Positions 6,727 to 17,838 of a DNA stretch of 64,000 nucleotides are shown here, piece after piece. Both the position numbers and the translations under genes were made by a program. This DNA is from Klebsiella quasipneumoniae subsp. quasipneumoniae. GTDB lineage: Bacteria > Pseudomonadota > Gammaproteobacteria > Enterobacterales > Enterobacteriaceae. The notes below the pieces were generated by a model. The model was not told where the DNA came from. It searched no databases and saw nothing but the letters and a program-made list of their open reading frames with translations. The stretch covers positions 4,464,001 to 4,528,000 of the forward strand of contig NZ_CP084876.1 of assembly GCF_020525925.1 (NCBI RefSeq), written 5' to 3'. Position 1 is the first letter of the stretch. Every line of letters begins with the position of its first letter.

Positions 6727-8312
6727 ACCTTAGCGGGCTGCTGCCGGGCCTGTTCGCCGCCACGCTGCTCTGCGCCGTCGCGCTGGCGGCGTTTCTGGCG
6801 CTGTGGTTCAGCGCGCCCGGCGCGGGCTGGCAGACGATCTTCAGCGATAGCTACCTCTGGCACGTGGTGCGCTTCTCCTTCTGGCAGGCGTCGCTCTCAG
6901 CGCTGCTTTCGGTGGGCCCGGCCGTCTTTCTCGCCCGCGCGCTTTATCGGCGTCGCTTTCCCGGCCGCACCCTGCTGCTGCGCCTGTGCGCGATGACCCT
7001 GATCCTGCCGGTGCTGGTGGCGGTGTTCGGCATCCTCAGCGTCTATGGCCGCCAGGGCTGGCTGGCCTCGCTGTTTCACGCTTTCGGCTGGCAGTGGGAT
7101 TTCTCGCCTTACGGCCTGCAGGGCATCCTGCTGGCGCACGTCTTTTTCAATATGCCGATGGCCACCCGCCTGCTGCTGCAGGCGCTGGAGAACATTCCCG
7201 GCGAGCAGCGGCAAATTGCCGCCCAGCTTGGCATGCGCGGCTATGCCTTCTTCCGCCTCGTCGAATGGCCATGGATGCGCCGGCATATTCCCGCCGTCGC
7301 CGCGCTGATTTTTATGCTCTGCTTTGCCAGCTTCGCCACCGTGCTGTCGCTGGGCGGCGGCCCGAAGGCCACCACCATTGAGCTGGCTATCTACCAGGCG
7401 CTGAGCTTTGACTACGATCCGGCGCGAGCGGCGATGCTGGCGTTGATCCAGATGCTCTGCTGCCTCGGGCTGGTGCTGCTCAGCCAGCGTCTCAGTAAAG
7501 CGGTGGCTATCGGCGTCAGCCATGTCCGCGGCTGGCGCGACCCTGACGATCGCCTGCATAGCCGGCTGAGCGATGGGTTGCTGATCGGCGCCGCCCTGCT
7601 GCTTCTGCTGCCGCCATTGCTGGCGGTCATCGTCGACGGGATCAACCGCAACATGCTGGACGTGCTGGCGCAGCCCGCCCTCTGGCAGGCATTGACGACT
7701 TCCCTGCGCATCGCCATTGCCGCCGGGCTGTTGAGCGTCACCCTGACGATGATGCTGCTATGGAGCAGTCGCGAGCTGCGCGCCCGTCAGCGGCCGCTGG
7801 CCGGGCAGGCGATGGAGCTGAGCGGCATGCTGATCCTTGCCATGCCGGGCATCGTGCTGGCTACCGGCTTCTTCCTGCTGCTCAATAACAGCATCGGCCT
7901 TCCGGAGTCCGCCGACGGCATCGTCATCTTTACCAATGCTCTGATGGCGATCCCCTACGCGCTTAAAGTGCTGGAAAACCCGATGCGCGACATTGCCGTC
8001 CGCTACAGCATGCTCTGCCAGTCGCTGGGGATCGAAGGCCTGGCGCGGCTGCGGGTCATCGAACTTCGCGCGCTCCGGCGCCCGCTGGCCCAGGCGTTAG
8101 CCTTCGCCTGCGTGCTGTCGATTGGCGACTTCGGCGTGGTGGCGCTGTTCGGCAACGAGGCGTTCCGCACCCTGCCTTTCTATCTGTACCAGCAGATAGG
8201 CGCCTACCGCAGCCAGGACGGCGCCGTCACCGCCCTGCTTCTGCTGCTGCTCTGTTTCTTATTATTTACGCTGATTGAAAAACTTCCGGGGCGTGATGCT
8301 AAAACTCAATGA
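6702..8312 (+). CDS. thiP: Thiamine ABC transporter permease ThiP
   Basis: A 536-residue integral membrane protein made of two fused permease halves. Each half carries an EAA-type cytoplasmic loop for contact with the ATPase: [20 protein letters not shown] (about residues 170–190) and a second beginning [15 protein letters not shown] (about 445). It is homologous to E. coli ThiP and belongs to the inner-membrane part of the thiamine/TPP importer. The gene overlaps both neighbours (25 nt with thiB, 17 nt with thiQ), so the three are expected to be translated from one mRNA under the TPP riboswitch. Confidence 0.95.
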   Translation: MATRRQPLNLSGLLPGLFAATLLCAVALAAFLALWFSAPGAGWQTIFSDSYLWHVVRFSFWQASLSALLSVGPAVFLARALYRRRFPGRTLLLRLCAMTLILPVLVAVFGILSVYGRQGWLASLFHAFGWQWDFSPYGLQGILLAHVFFNMPMATRLLLQALENIPGEQRQIAAQLGMRGYAFFRLVEWPWMRRHIPAVAALIFMLCFASFATVLSLGGGPKATTIELAIYQALSFDYDPARAAMLALIQMLCCLGLVLLSQRLSKAVAIGVSHVRGWRDPDDRLHSRLSDGLLIGAALLLLLPPLLAVIVDGINRNMLDVLAQPALWQALTTSLRIAIAAGLLSVTLTMMLLWSSRELRARQRPLAGQAMELSGMLILAMPGIVLATGFFLLLNNSIGLPESADGIVIFTNALMAIPYALKVLENPMRDIAVRYSMLCQSLGIEGLARLRVIELRALRRPLAQALAFACVLSIGDFGVVALFGNEAFRTLPFYLYQQIGAYRSQDGAVTALLLLLLCFLLFTLIEKLPGRDAKTQ

Positions 8313-8997
8313 TGTGACCTGGCTGTACCAGCATCTGCCGATGCGCTTTACTCTCGATGTCGCGCGCGGCGAGCGCATCGCGGTGCTCGGCCCCAGCGGC
8401 GCCGGAAAGAGCACCCTGCTGAATCTGATCGCCGGTTTTCTGCCGCCCGCCAGCGGCAGCCTGCAGATTAACGGCGAGACGCATCACGCGACGCCGCCGG
8501 CGCAGCGTCCGGTTTCGATGCTGTTCCAGGAGAATAACCTGTTTAACCATCTGACCATTCGGCAGAATATCAGTCTCGGGATCCACCCTGGCCTGAAACT
8601 GAGCCGCGAACAGCAGCAGAAAGTCACGGCGATTGCCGCCCAGATGGGAATTGATGACCTGCTTGAACGCCTGCCGGGAGAGCTCTCCGGCGGTCAACGG
8701 CAGCGCGCGGCGCTGGCCCGCTGTCTGGTGCGCCAGCAGCCAGTGCTGCTGCTGGATGAACCCTTCTCAGCGCTCGACCCGGCGCTGCGCCAGGAGATGC
8801 TGGCGCTGGTGGCTGATGTCTGCGAGCAGCAGCAGCTCACCCTGCTGATGGTCTCGCACAGCGTGGAAGATGCCGCACGCATTGCGCCGCGCTCGATTGT
8901 GGTCGCCGAAGGGCGCATTGTCTGGGATGGCGCTACCGCCGAGCTGTTAAGCGGCCACAGCAGCGCCTCGCATCTGATGGGGATCAGCGCGCAATAA
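8296..8997 (+). CDS. thiQ: Thiamine ABC transporter ATP-binding protein ThiQ
   Basis: A 233-residue ABC ATPase. The Walker A motif GPSGAGKS is at residues 32–39, the signature ELSGGQRQR is mid-protein, Walker B is [13 protein letters not shown] and the switch His is in MVSHSVEDA. The start [12 protein letters not shown] at 8296 matches E. coli ThiQ; an upstream in-frame ATG at 8275 would add seven unmatched residues. It energises thiamine import through ThiP. The 3' end overlaps the convergent yabI by 14 nt. Confidence 0.95.
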   Translation: MLKLNDVTWLYQHLPMRFTLDVARGERIAVLGPSGAGKSTLLNLIAGFLPPASGSLQINGETHHATPPAQRPVSMLFQENNLFNHLTIRQNISLGIHPGLKLSREQQQKVTAIAAQMGIDDLLERLPGELSGGQRQRAALARCLVRQQPVLLLDEPFSALDPALRQEMLALVADVCEQQQLTLLMVSHSVEDAARIAPRSIVVAEGRIVWDGATAELLSGHSSASHLMGISAQ

Positions 8998-9751
8998 CCT
9001 TGTGCAGGATCGCCAGATAGACCGGCATCAGCGGATGGCGGAAGACAAACGTTAACGCCGTTGCCGCCAGCGCGACCATAAGCGGCGCCAGCCACAGCAG
9101 ACGCCCGCGCGGCAGCCAGCGGGTCAGCCGATCGCCAGACGTTTTCGCGCTCCGCCACAGCCGCCAGCACAGCCACCCCGCCAGCCAGGCGAGCAGCGCC
9201 GCCCCCAGCAGCAGCCATTTAAAGCTGGCGCTGTTTTCATCGGCCGGAATATCAATCGCCGCCCCGGCGAGAATGCCAGGCAGGAAATAGAGCGGCGGCC
9301 AGAGCAGGCAGCCGATAATATTCGGTAGCACGAATTTGGCCACCGGCAGGTCGAGCATCCCGGCGACCATCGGCACCAGCGGACGCGTCGGCCCGACAAA
9401 GCGGCCAATCAGGATGGTGATCATGCTGTGCTGGTGCAGCGCATGCTCGGTTTTCTCCAGCAGGGCGCGGTTTTTCTTCATGAACGACCAGCGGTGCAGC
9501 GGCTTTTTAAAGCGCCATCCGAGCCAGAATGAGATCCAGTCGCCCAGCAGACAGCCCACGATCCCCGCCAGCCACGCCTGCCAGAAGTTAACCTCACCGC
9601 CGCCAATCAGCGCCCCAAGGCCGGCCATCATCACCGTTCCGGGTAAGATAAGCCCCACCAGCGCCAGCGACTCGAGAAAGGCCACCAGCATCACGGCTAA
9701 CAGCGAGTAGACCGTGGATTGGGTAATAAAGTGTTCGAGCAATGCTTGCAT
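8984..9751 (-). CDS. yabI: DedA-family membrane protein YabI
   Basis: A 255-residue inner-membrane protein aligning with E. coli YabI (254 aa). It has the DedA motifs [16 protein letters not shown] and [17 protein letters not shown], which form the re-entrant half-helix pairs of this family. Members take part in phospholipid carrier recycling and membrane homeostasis; some flip undecaprenyl phosphate or phosphatidylethanolamine, but the substrate of YabI is not settled. It sits between thiQ (convergent, 14-nt overlap) and araC, its conserved enteric position. Confidence 0.93.
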   Translation of the reverse strand: MQALLEHFITQSTVYSLLAVMLVAFLESLALVGLILPGTVMMAGLGALIGGGEVNFWQAWLAGIVGCLLGDWISFWLGWRFKKPLHRWSFMKKNRALLEKTEHALHQHSMITILIGRFVGPTRPLVPMVAGMLDLPVAKFVLPNIIGCLLWPPLYFLPGILAGAAIDIPADENSASFKWLLLGAALLAWLAGWLCWRLWRSAKTSGDRLTRWLPRGRLLWLAPLMVALAATALTFVFRHPLMPVYLAILHKVIAR

Positions 9752-9879
9752 AATGTACCCGGTTAAAAAACGAAGCCCGGATTCTCCGAAGCCATCGCGC
9801 CGTCGTCAAGCCACCAATTGTCTTAATAGTTTACTGGCTGTGACATTTAAGCGGGTCATCATTTCACTTTCTTTACTTT

Positions 9880-10725
9880 TTATTCACATCCCGCGCGGAA
9901 TTCGCTCGGGCTGGCGCCGGTGCATTTTTTGAACACGCGGGAAAAATAGAGCTGATCTTCAAAGCCGACGTTGCGCCCGACGGTGGCGATCGGCATCCGC
10001 GTGGTGCTCAGCAACAGTTTGGCCTGGCTGATACGCTGGTCCTCCCGCCAGCCGAGGACGCTGATCCCCAGCTGCTGGCGAAACAGGTGCGACAGGCGCG
10101 AGGGCGACAGGCAGACGTGCTGGGCGACGCTGGCGATATCAAAATGGCTGTCCGCCAGATGGTCGCTGATGTACTGGCAGGCGTCGCGCACCCGGTTATC
10201 CAGCGGCGGATGCAGCGATTCGTTGATCGCCTCCATCCGCCGCAGCAGGAGCTGTTCCAGCAGATTAATCGCCAGCAGTTCGGAATAGCGCCCCGCCCCT
10301 TGCCCGGCATCGACGATCTGGCCGAACAGCTCGCCAAAGCGCGCCTGCCACTGCTCGTCCGGACGGAAAAAGCCGGTCTGGGCGAAGATCGTCGGCCAGT
10401 TGAGCCACTCGTGCCAGTAGGCGCGCGGGCGGAAGTAGACCCACTGGTGATACCACTCGCTGGCGTCGGGATGGCGGCCATAGTGATGGATCTCCCCCGG
10501 CGGGAACAGCAGCATATCGCCCGGCCGGCAGACAAACTGCTCGCCGTGGTTGTTGATTACGCCCTCGCCGCGGATCGTCAGGTTGAGGATATAGCCTTTC
10601 ATACCCAGCGGGCGGTCGATAAAGAAATCCAGGTATCCCTGCGCCTCAATCGGCGTCAGGCCGGTGACCAGATGAGCGTTAAAAGAGTAGCCCGGCAGCA
10701 GCGGATCGTTTTGCGTTTCGGCCAT
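9880..10725 (-). CDS. araC: Arabinose operon regulator AraC
   Basis: A 281-residue protein very similar to E. coli AraC (292 aa) but ending about 11 residues earlier, after SEFRAGCE. The N-terminal cupin-type arabinose-binding and dimerisation domain (about residues 1–170) contains [20 protein letters not shown]. The C-terminal half has two helix-turn-helix motifs ([20 protein letters not shown] and [20 protein letters not shown]). It represses or activates araBAD by looping between distant half-sites. The gene is divergent from araBAD, and both the looping site araO2 and the proximal sites are recognisable upstream. The shorter tail looks like natural variation. Confidence 0.96.
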   Translation of the reverse strand: MAETQNDPLLPGYSFNAHLVTGLTPIEAQGYLDFFIDRPLGMKGYILNLTIRGEGVINNHGEQFVCRPGDMLLFPPGEIHHYGRHPDASEWYHQWVYFRPRAYWHEWLNWPTIFAQTGFFRPDEQWQARFGELFGQIVDAGQGAGRYSELLAINLLEQLLLRRMEAINESLHPPLDNRVRDACQYISDHLADSHFDIASVAQHVCLSPSRLSHLFRQQLGISVLGWREDQRISQAKLLLSTTRMPIATVGRNVGFEDQLYFSRVFKKCTGASPSEFRAGCE

Positions 10726-10752
10726 ACGCGTGGTTCTCCCGAAGGTATTAGT

Positions 10753-10769
10753 GACACCAATTGTCCATA
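10753..10769. promoter_or_regulatory. Probable araO2 operator
   Basis: CCAATTGTCCATA within 10753–10769 matches the E. coli araO2 half-site in sequence and position. It lies in the araC leader, about 210 bp from the proximal half-site at 10964–10980, the spacing needed for the AraC repression loop. Confidence 0.75.
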
Positions 10770-10882
10770 TTCATCATTTTATCGCTCTCGGCCCTGTCAC
10801 GACTGCGACGGCGGTGGAAATTTCGCTAAAAAGCCGCACAGCAAGCGAAAAAAGCGCCAGCAGCGTGCATTCCACCGGGATA

Positions 10883-10953
10883 TGCCGGGTAACAAAAGTG
10901 TCTATAAATACGGCAGGAAAGTCCACATCGAATATTTGCACGGCGTCACACTT
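10883..10953. promoter_or_regulatory. araO1 / araC promoter and CRP site region
   Basis: GCCGGGTAACAAAAGTGTCT (10884–10903) and the following segment match the E. coli araO1/araC promoter region. TTTGCACGGCGTCACACT (about 10935–10952) matches the E. coli CRP site between araC and araBAD. The rest of the 336-bp intergenic stretch (10726–11061) holds the araO2, araI and pBAD sites listed separately. The part between araO2 and araO1 (about 10770–10880) shows no clear feature. Confidence 0.75.
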
Positions 10954-10963
10954 TGCGAGGTGA

Positions 10964-11001
10964 CAGCAAAATAATCCATAAGATTAGCGAATCCGGCCTG
11001 A
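10964..11001. promoter_or_regulatory. araI1 and araI2 AraC half-sites
   Basis: CAGCAAAATAATCCATA (10964–10980) corresponds to I1 and TAGCGAATCCGGCCTGA (10985–11001) to I2, both recognisable against the E. coli direct repeats. I2 overlaps the −35 element of pBAD, as required for activation. Confidence 0.8.
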
Positions 11002-11027
11002 CGGATTTTGCCGGGGATATCTACTGT
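10998..11027 (+). promoter_or_regulatory. araBAD promoter
   Basis: The −35 CTGACG (10998–11003) and −10 TACTGT (11022–11027) are separated by 18 bp and are identical to the E. coli pBAD hexamers. The araB start codon is 35 bp downstream of the −10. Confidence 0.85.
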
Positions 11028-11061
11028 TGCTGCATGAATGATTTCTGCATGGAGTAACAAG

Positions 11062-12771
11062 ATGGCAATTGCGATTGGCCTCGACTTTGGTAGTGACTCA
11101 GTCCGCGCCCTGGCGGTGGAATGCGCGTCCGGCGCAGAACTGGCGGCAAGCGTGGAGTGGTATCCGCGCTGGCGGGAAGGACAGTATTGCGATGGCGCGA
11201 ACAACCGCTTCCGCCACCACCCGCGAGATTACATCGAGTCCATGGAAGCGGCGCTGAAAAGCGTACTTGCCTCCCTGAGCGCCGAACAGCGCGCCGACGT
11301 CGTGGGCATTGGCGTCGACAGCACCGGCTCAACCCCGGCTCCCGTTGATGCCGAGGGTAACGTGCTGGCGCTGCGCGAAGAATTCGCTGACAACCCTAAC
11401 GCCATGTTTGTCCTGTGGAAGGATCATACCGCGGTCGAGGAAGCCGAGGCGATCACCCGCCTGTGCCACCAGCCGGGCAAAGAGGATTACTCGCGCTATA
11501 TCGGCGGGATCTACTCCAGCGAATGGTTCTGGGCAAAAATCCTCCACGTCACCCGGGAAGATAGCGCCGTCGCCCAGGCAGCCGCCTCGTGGGTGGAGCT
11601 TTGCGACTGGGTGCCCGCCCTGCTCTCCGGCACTACGCGTCCGCAGGATCTGCGCCGCGGCCGCTGCAGCGCCGGGCATAAATCGCTGTGGCATGAGAGC
11701 TGGGGCGGGCTGCCGCCGGCCAGCTTCTTCGATGAGCTTGATCCCATCATTAACCAGCATCTGGCCTGGCCGCTGTTCACCGATACCTGGACGGCCGATG
11801 TGCCGGTCGGCACGCTAAGCGCAGAGTGGGCCCAGCGCCTGGGTCTGTCGCAGACCGTGGCCATCTCCGGCGGCGCCTTCGACTGTCATATGGGCGCCGT
11901 TGGCGCTGGCGCGCAGCCTAACGCGCTGGTGAAAGTCATCGGCACCTCCACCTGCGACATTCTGATTGCCGATAAAGAGAGCGTCGGCGACCGCACGGTC
12001 AAAGGCATCTGCGGCCAGGTCGACGGCAGCGTGGTCCCGCACTTTATCGGTATGGAGGCAGGCCAGTCCGCCTTCGGCGATATTTACGCCTGGTTTGGGC
12101 GCATCCTCGGCTGGCCGCTGGAACAGCTGGCCCAGCAGCATCCGGAATTACGCGAACAAATCAAAGCCAGCCAAAAACAGTTACTGCCGGCGCTCACCGA
12201 AGCCTGGGCCAGTAACCCATCGCTCGATCATCTGCCGGTAGTGCTGGACTGGTTCAACGGCCGCCGCACGCCGAATGCCAACCAGCGCCTGAAAGGGGTG
12301 ATCACCGACCTTAACCTGGCCACCGACGCGCCGGCGCTATTCGGCGGACTGATCGCCGCCACCGCCTTCGGTGCCCGCGCCATTATGGAGTGCTTCACCG
12401 AGCAGGGGATCCCGGTTAACAACGTCATGGCCCTCGGCGGTATCGCACGGAAAAACCAGGTCATCATGCAGGCCTGCTGCGACGTGCTGAACCGCCCGCT
12501 GCAGATTGTCGCCTCCGATCAGTGCTGTGCGCTGGGGGCGGCTATCTTCGCCGCCGTCGCCGCCGGCGTCTATGAGGATATTCCAGCCGCCCAGCAGCGG
12601 ATGGCAAGCCAGGTGGAAACCACCCTGCAGCCGCGCCCGGCGCAGGCGCAACGTTTCGAACAACTCTATCAGCGCTACCAGCAGTGGTCGGTCAGCGCCG
12701 AACAACACTATCTCCCTTCGGCTGCAAAGGCGGAAAAAGCCCCGCAATCTCAGGCAGCGCTCACCCATTAA
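11062..12771 (+). CDS. araB: Ribulokinase AraB
   Basis: A 569-residue FGGY-family kinase matching E. coli AraB (566 aa). It phosphorylates L-ribulose to L-ribulose 5-phosphate in the cytoplasm. The N-terminal nucleotide-binding motif [15 protein letters not shown] is at residues 6–20, and the C-terminal lobe has [14 protein letters not shown] and [15 protein letters not shown]. The start [10 protein letters not shown] is chosen over an upstream in-frame ATG because it matches the family; GGAGTAACAAG precedes it. First gene of araBAD, with araA following after 10 bp. Confidence 0.97.
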   Translation: MAIAIGLDFGSDSVRALAVECASGAELAASVEWYPRWREGQYCDGANNRFRHHPRDYIESMEAALKSVLASLSAEQRADVVGIGVDSTGSTPAPVDAEGNVLALREEFADNPNAMFVLWKDHTAVEEAEAITRLCHQPGKEDYSRYIGGIYSSEWFWAKILHVTREDSAVAQAAASWVELCDWVPALLSGTTRPQDLRRGRCSAGHKSLWHESWGGLPPASFFDELDPIINQHLAWPLFTDTWTADVPVGTLSAEWAQRLGLSQTVAISGGAFDCHMGAVGAGAQPNALVKVIGTSTCDILIADKESVGDRTVKGICGQVDGSVVPHFIGMEAGQSAFGDIYAWFGRILGWPLEQLAQQHPELREQIKASQKQLLPALTEAWASNPSLDHLPVVLDWFNGRRTPNANQRLKGVITDLNLATDAPALFGGLIAATAFGARAIMECFTEQGIPVNNVMALGGIARKNQVIMQACCDVLNRPLQIVASDQCCALGAAIFAAVAAGVYEDIPAAQQRMASQVETTLQPRPAQAQRFEQLYQRYQQWSVSAEQHYLPSAAKAEKAPQSQAALTH

Positions 12772-12781
12772 GGATACGAAA

Positions 12782-14284
12782 ATGACGATTTTTGATAACT
12801 ATGAAGTATGGTTCGTTATTGGCAGCCAACATCTCTACGGCCCGGAAGCCCTGCGCCAGGTGACGAAGCATGCCGAACATGTGGTGAACAGCCTGAATGC
12901 GGAAGCCAAACTGCCGTGCAAACTGGTCCTCAAGCCGCTGGGCACTACCCCGGACGAGATCACCCATATCTGCCGCGACGCCAACTACGATGACAAATGC
13001 GCCGGGTTAGTGGTCTGGCTGCATACCTTCTCGCCGGCAAAAATGTGGATCAACGGCCTGACCATCCTCAACAAGCCGCTGCTGCAGTTCCATACGCAGT
13101 ACAATGCCGCGCTGCCGTGGGACAGCATCGATATGGACTTTATGAACCTGAACCAGACCGCGCACGGCGGCCGCGAGTTCGGCTTCATCGGCGCCCGTAT
13201 GCGCCAGCAGCACAGCGTGGTGACCGGCCACTGGCAGGATAAAGAGGCCCACCAGCGCATCGGCGGCTGGATGCGCCAGGCGGTCTCCAGACAGGATACC
13301 CGTCATCTGAAAGTGTGCCGTTTCGGCGATAACATGCGTGAAGTGGCGGTGACCGACGGCGATAAAGTCGCGGCGCAGATCAAGTTTGGCTTCTCAGTGA
13401 ACACCTGGGCGGTCGGCGATCTGGTGCAGGTGGTCAACAGCGTCAGCGACGGCGATATCAGCGCGCTGGTCGATGAATACGAGAGCAGCTACCGTCTGAC
13501 CCCGGCGGCGCAGGTTCACGGCGACAAGCGCCAGAACGTGCTGGACGCCGCGCGCATTGAGCTGGGGATGAAACGCTTCCTCGAACAGGGCGGTTTCCAC
13601 GCCTTTACCACCACCTTTGAAGATCTCCACGGCCTGAAACAGCTCCCGGGTCTCGCCGTACAGCGCCTGATGCAGCAGGGCTACGGCTTTGCCGGCGAGG
13701 GCGACTGGAAAACCGCCGCTCTGCTTCGCATCATGAAGGTGATGTCAACTGGTCTGCAGGGCGGCACCTCCTTTATGGAGGATTACACCTACCACTTCGA
13801 CAATGGCAACGATCTGGTGCTCGGCTCGCACATGCTGGAAGTGTGCCCGACGATCGCCACCGCCGAGAAACCGATCCTCGACGTCCAGCCGCTGGGCATC
13901 GGCGGCAAAGCGGATCCGGCGCGCCTGATCTTCAATACCCAGACCGGCCCGGCGATTGTCGCCAGCCTGATCGACCTGGGAGACCGCTTCCGTCTGCTGG
14001 TCAACACCATTGAAACCGTCCCGACGCCGCACGATCTGCCGAAGCTGCCGGTGGCCAACGCCCTGTGGAAAGCGCAGCCGGATCTGCGTACCGCTTCGGA
14101 AGCCTGGATCATCGCCGGCGGCGCGCACCATACCGTCTTCAGCCATGCGCTGAACCTCGACGATATGCGCCAGTTCGCCGAGCTGAATGATATCGAGCTG
14201 ACCGTCATCGACAACGATACCCGTCTGCCGGCCTTCAAAGACGCGCTGCGCTGGAATGAAGTCTATTACGGTTCAAAACGCTAA
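12782..14284 (+). CDS. araA: L-arabinose isomerase AraA
   Basis: A 500-residue enzyme, exactly the length of E. coli AraA, beginning [20 protein letters not shown]. It converts L-arabinose to L-ribulose in the cytoplasm using Mn2+. The family segments [19 protein letters not shown] and [20 protein letters not shown] (containing an active-site Glu) are intact. The ATG at 12782 follows AAGGATACGAAA after a 10-nt gap from araB. A long frame opening upstream inside araB is a shadow. It is followed by a palindromic intergenic repeat before araD. Confidence 0.97.
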   Translation: MTIFDNYEVWFVIGSQHLYGPEALRQVTKHAEHVVNSLNAEAKLPCKLVLKPLGTTPDEITHICRDANYDDKCAGLVVWLHTFSPAKMWINGLTILNKPLLQFHTQYNAALPWDSIDMDFMNLNQTAHGGREFGFIGARMRQQHSVVTGHWQDKEAHQRIGGWMRQAVSRQDTRHLKVCRFGDNMREVAVTDGDKVAAQIKFGFSVNTWAVGDLVQVVNSVSDGDISALVDEYESSYRLTPAAQVHGDKRQNVLDAARIELGMKRFLEQGGFHAFTTTFEDLHGLKQLPGLAVQRLMQQGYGFAGEGDWKTAALLRIMKVMSTGLQGGTSFMEDYTYHFDNGNDLVLGSHMLEVCPTIATAEKPILDVQPLGIGGKADPARLIFNTQTGPAIVASLIDLGDRFRLLVNTIETVPTPHDLPKLPVANALWKAQPDLRTASEAWIIAGGAHHTVFSHALNLDDMRQFAELNDIELTVIDNDTRLPAFKDALRWNEVYYGSKR

Positions 14285-14288
14285 AAGG

Positions 14289-14392
14289 TCGTCCCCTCAC
14301 CCTCCCCCTTTCCCCGCCGGGGAGAGGGTACCGGCCGGGCGCGATGCCGCCTTTCTCTCTCTCCCGCCGGGAGAGGGCCGGGGTGAGGGATA
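14289..14392. repeat. Nested palindromic intergenic repeat between araA and araD
   Basis: The segment opens with CCCCTCACCCTCCCC and closes with GGGCCGGGGTGAGGG, so its ends are inverted copies. Each half also holds its own stem (CCCCGCCGGGG and CTCCCGCCGGGAGAG). This type of multi-copy Klebsiella intergenic palindrome can stabilise upstream mRNA and lower downstream expression. It explains why araA and araD are 137 bp apart while araB and araA are only 10 bp apart. Confidence 0.75.
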
Positions 14393-14421
14393 CCCGACTC
14401 GCCTGCTATTCGGAGCACACT

Positions 14422-15117
14422 ATGTTAGAAGATCTTAAACGCCAGGTTCTGGAAGCCAACTTAGCGCTGCCGCAGCATAATCTGGTGACCTTAACCTGGG
14501 GCAACGTCAGCGCCGTCGACCGCGACCAGGGCGTTCTGGTTATCAAACCCTCCGGCGTGGATTATCGCGTAATGACCGCCGACGATATGGTGGTGGTCAG
14601 TCTGGAGAGCGGCGAAGTGGTGGAGGGTAAGAAGAAGCCCTCGTCGGATACCCCGACCCATCGCCTGCTGTATCAGGCTTTCCCGACGCTGGGCGGCATT
14701 GTGCATACCCATTCGCGCCACGCCACCATCTGGGCGCAGGCCGGGCAAGCTATTCCGGCGACCGGCACCACCCACGCCGACTATTTCTATGGTCCGGTGC
14801 CCTGCACCCGGCTGATGACCGATGCGGAGATCAATGGCGAGTACGAATGGGAAACCGGCAAGGTGATTGTTGAAACCTTCCGCCAGCGCGAGATCGACCC
14901 GGCGCAGATGCCTGGCGTGCTGGTTCATTCCCACGGCCCGTTCGCGTGGGGTAAAAATGCCGAAGACGCGGTGCATAACGCCATCGTGCTGGAAGAGATC
15001 GCGTATATGGGCATCTTCTGCCGCCAGCTGGCGCCGCAGCTGCCGGATATGCAGCAGACCCTGCTGGATAAGCACTATCTGCGTAAGCACGGGGCTAAAG
15101 CCTACTACGGCCAATAA
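14422..15117 (+). CDS. araD: L-ribulose-5-phosphate 4-epimerase AraD
   Basis: A 231-residue class II aldolase-family enzyme, same length as E. coli AraD. It converts L-ribulose 5-phosphate to D-xylulose 5-phosphate. The known functional residues are all present by count: Lys42, Asp76, and zinc ligands His95, His97 (IVHTHSRH) and His171 (VLVHSHGPF). The start [10 protein letters not shown] at 14422 is used; an upstream in-frame ATG at 14344 lies within the palindromic repeat. Last gene of araBAD. Confidence 0.97.
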   Translation: MLEDLKRQVLEANLALPQHNLVTLTWGNVSAVDRDQGVLVIKPSGVDYRVMTADDMVVVSLESGEVVEGKKKPSSDTPTHRLLYQAFPTLGGIVHTHSRHATIWAQAGQAIPATGTTHADYFYGPVPCTRLMTDAEINGEYEWETGKVIVETFRQREIDPAQMPGVLVHSHGPFAWGKNAEDAVHNAIVLEEIAYMGIFCRQLAPQLPDMQQTLLDKHYLRKHGAKAYYGQ

Positions 15118-15162
15118 TCACCCTGCTCGCGCTGCGCCTGGCAGGGCTACGGCTCTGCCGCG

Positions 15163-15206
15163 TCGGGTAGCCCGGATAAGCGCGCAAGCCGAAATCCGGC
15201 GCCACC
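15163..15206. repeat. REP-like palindrome downstream of araD
   Basis: TAGCCCGGATAAGCGCGCAA and GAAATCCGGCGCC form the imperfect stem typical of enterobacterial REP units (CCGGAT pairing with ATCCGG). It lies between the end of araBAD and the polB promoter. Confidence 0.7.
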
Positions 15207-15220
15207 TTAGCGCCGAGTAC

Positions 15221-15236
15221 CTGTATAAAACCCCAG
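15221..15236. promoter_or_regulatory. LexA-box-like site at polB with one altered consensus base
   Basis: CTGTATAAAACCCCAG aligns with the LexA consensus CTGT-N8-ACAG except that the right half reads CCAG. The E. coli polB (dinA) site has the same spacer but an intact ACAG. It is 58 bp upstream of the polB GTG and 20 bp upstream of a TATAAT −10-like hexamer at 15257–15262. Confidence 0.6.
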
Positions 15237-15250
15237 CACCCACTGAGAAA

Positions 15251-15277
15251 CCAGGCTATAATCAGGCCTGGTTTTTT
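15251..15277 (+). promoter_or_regulatory. Hairpin with T-run overlapping a −10-like TATAAT, upstream of polB
   Basis: CCAGGC (15251–15256) and GCCTGG (15266–15271) form a 6-bp stem followed by six T (15272–15277), which looks like a short terminator for araBAD. The loop begins with TATAAT (15257–15262), a consensus −10 element placed suitably for polB and next to the LexA-like site. The segment may be a terminator, a promoter or both; E. coli has a similar arrangement. Confidence 0.5.
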
Positions 15278-15293
15278 ATCGTTGAGAGCACCC

Positions 15294-17651
15294 GTGACCC
15301 AGCCACGAGCAGGTTTTTTACTCACCCGTCACTGGCGGGACACTCCGCAAGGCACCGAGCTGTCCTTCTGGCTGGCCACCGACGACGGTCCGCTGCAGGT
15401 CACGCTGCCGCCGCAGGAGTCCGTCGCCTTTATCCCCGCCGCGCAGCGGGCGCAGGCTGAGCGACTGCTGCAGGGTGAGAAAGGCTTCCGCTTCGCCCCG
15501 CTGGCCCTGAAAGATTTCCACCGCCAGCCGGTGGTCGGCCTCTACTGCCGCGCCCATCGTCAATTGATGCGTCTGGAGAAGATGCTCCGCGACAGCGGCG
15601 TCACCCTCTATGAGGGCGATATCCGTCCGCCGGAGCGCTACCTGATGGAGCGCTTTATTACCGCCCCGGTGTGGGTGGAAGGCGAAACGCGTGGCCCGCA
15701 TCTGGTCAACGCGCGCATGAAACCCCATCCTGACTATCGCCCGCCGCTGAAATGGGTGTCGCTGGATATCGAAACCAGCCGTCACGGCGAGCTGTACTGC
15801 ATCGGCCTGGAAGGCTGCGGTCAGCGGGTGGTCTACATGCTGGGCCCCGAACCGGAAACGCCGCCAGACGTCGATTTCGATCTGGTCTACGTCGCCAGTC
15901 GCCCCCTGCTGCTGGAAAAGCTCAACGCCTGGTTTGCCGATCACGACCCCGACGTGCTGATCGGCTGGAACGTGGTGCAGTTCGATCTGCGCGTCCTGCA
16001 AAAGCATGCCGAACGCTATCGTATCCCGCTGCGGCTCGGCCGCGGCAACAGCGAGCTGGAGTGGCGCGAGCACGGCTTTAAGAACGGCGTCTTCTTCGCC
16101 CAGGCCAACGGCCGGCTGATTATCGACGGTATCGAGGCGCTGAAATCGGCGTTCTGGAATTTCTCCTCCTTTTCGCTGGAGGCGGTGGCGCGCGAGCTGT
16201 TGGGCGAAGGCAAAGCCATCGACAACCCGTGGGATCGGATGGACGAGATCGATCGCCGCTTCCATGACGATAAACCGGCGCTGGCCATCTATAACCTACA
16301 GGACTGCGAGCTGGTGACGCGGATCTTCCACAAAACGGAGATCATGCCGTTTCTGCTCGAACGAGCGACGGTCAACGGCCTGCCCGCCGATCGCCACGGC
16401 GGCTCGGTCGCCGCCTTCAGCCACCTCTATTTTCCGCGCATGCACCGCCTGGGCTACGTGGCGCCGAACCTCGGCGACGTGCCGCCGCAGGCGAGCCCCG
16501 GCGGCTATGTGATGGACTCCCGCCCCGGCCTGTATGACTCGGTGCTGGTCCTGGACTACAAGAGCCTGTATCCGTCGATCATTCGCACCTTTTTAATCGA
16601 TCCGGTCGGCCTGGTGGAGGGTCTGGCGCAGCCCGATGACCAGCACAGCATTGAGGGCTTCCTCGGCGCCCGCTTCTCGCGAGACAAGCACTGCCTGCCG
16701 GGGATTGTCAGCCAGATCTGGCATGGCCGCGATGAAGCCAAGCGCCGGCACAATAAGCCGCTCTCCCAGGCGCTGAAGATCATCATGAACGCCTTTTACG
16801 GCGTACTGGGCACCAGCGCCTGCCGCTTCTTCGACCCGCGTCTCGCCTCGTCGATCACCATGCGCGGCCACGCGATCATGCGTCAGACCAAAGCGTTAAT
16901 TGAAGCCAAAGGCTATGACGTTATCTACGGCGACACCGACTCCACCTTCGTCTGGCTTAAGCGCCCGCACAGCGAAGCGCAGGCGGCGGAGATTGGCCGG
17001 ACGCTGGTGAACGATGTCAACGCCTGGTGGGCGCAAGAGCTTGGCAAAAGCCAGCTTACCAGCGCCCTGGAGCTGGAATACGAAACCCACTTCTGCCGTT
17101 TTCTGATGCCGACGATCCGCGGCGCCGATACCGGCAGCAAGAAGCGTTACGCCGGCATGATTCAGGAGGGCGACGGCCAGCGCATGGTTTTCAAAGGGCT
17201 GGAAACGGTGCGCACCGACTGGACGCCGCTGGCCCAGCAGTTTCAGCAGGAGCTGTACCTGCGCATCTTCCGCAACCAGCCGTATCAGGATTATGTGCGG
17301 GAGACTATCGCCAGGCTGATGAACGGCGAGCTCGATGAGCAGCTGGTTTATCGCAAACGCCTGCGCCGGCCGCTGGCGGAGTATCAGCGCAACGTGCCGC
17401 CTCATGTGCGCGCCGCGAGGCTTGCCGATGAGCACAACCTGAAGCGGGGTCGGGCGCAGCAGTATCAGCAGCGCGGCACCATCAAATACGTCTGGACCAC
17501 CGGCGGCCCGGAACCGGTGGATTATCAGCAATCGCCGCTCGATTACGACCACTATTTGTCAAAGCAGCTGCAGCCGGTGGCGGAAGGGATCCTGCCCTTC
17601 GTCAACGACGACTTTGCTACAATAGTGACAGGACAGCTGGGGCTATTTTGA
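15294..17651 (+). CDS. polB: DNA polymerase II
   Basis: A 785-residue family B polymerase (E. coli Pol II, 783 aa), used in SOS-associated replication restart and lesion bypass. The N-terminal domain leads to the 3'-5' exonuclease (Exo I motif [10 protein letters not shown], about residue 155). The polymerase domain has motif [14 protein letters not shown], motif [13 protein letters not shown] and motif [11 protein letters not shown] with both catalytic Asp. The GTG at 15294 ([20 protein letters not shown]) matches the E. coli start. It has its own promoter region with a LexA-like site. Confidence 0.96.
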   Translation: MTQPRAGFLLTRHWRDTPQGTELSFWLATDDGPLQVTLPPQESVAFIPAAQRAQAERLLQGEKGFRFAPLALKDFHRQPVVGLYCRAHRQLMRLEKMLRDSGVTLYEGDIRPPERYLMERFITAPVWVEGETRGPHLVNARMKPHPDYRPPLKWVSLDIETSRHGELYCIGLEGCGQRVVYMLGPEPETPPDVDFDLVYVASRPLLLEKLNAWFADHDPDVLIGWNVVQFDLRVLQKHAERYRIPLRLGRGNSELEWREHGFKNGVFFAQANGRLIIDGIEALKSAFWNFSSFSLEAVARELLGEGKAIDNPWDRMDEIDRRFHDDKPALAIYNLQDCELVTRIFHKTEIMPFLLERATVNGLPADRHGGSVAAFSHLYFPRMHRLGYVAPNLGDVPPQASPGGYVMDSRPGLYDSVLVLDYKSLYPSIIRTFLIDPVGLVEGLAQPDDQHSIEGFLGARFSRDKHCLPGIVSQIWHGRDEAKRRHNKPLSQALKIIMNAFYGVLGTSACRFFDPRLASSITMRGHAIMRQTKALIEAKGYDVIYGDTDSTFVWLKRPHSEAQAAEIGRTLVNDVNAWWAQELGKSQLTSALELEYETHFCRFLMPTIRGADTGSKKRYAGMIQEGDGQRMVFKGLETVRTDWTPLAQQFQQELYLRIFRNQPYQDYVRETIARLMNGELDEQLVYRKRLRRPLAEYQRNVPPHVRAARLADEHNLKRGRAQQYQQRGTIKYVWTTGGPEPVDYQQSPLDYDHYLSKQLQPVAEGILPFVNDDFATIVTGQLGLF

Positions 17652-17838
17652 TTTTTTCACACCCATTCTGCGGGCGCAGAAGCCTGAAAATGAACCGTGA
17701 GGAGGACGTGACGAACGTTCTGCCATCCAGTAATATAGCGCCCTTTCCATTCCTGGCCCCAATTTTGACGCATCTCCGGTTGTACATGGGGATGATCAAC
17801 TATTGCCTGCAATTAAAGAACTAAAGAGCCGAACATAT

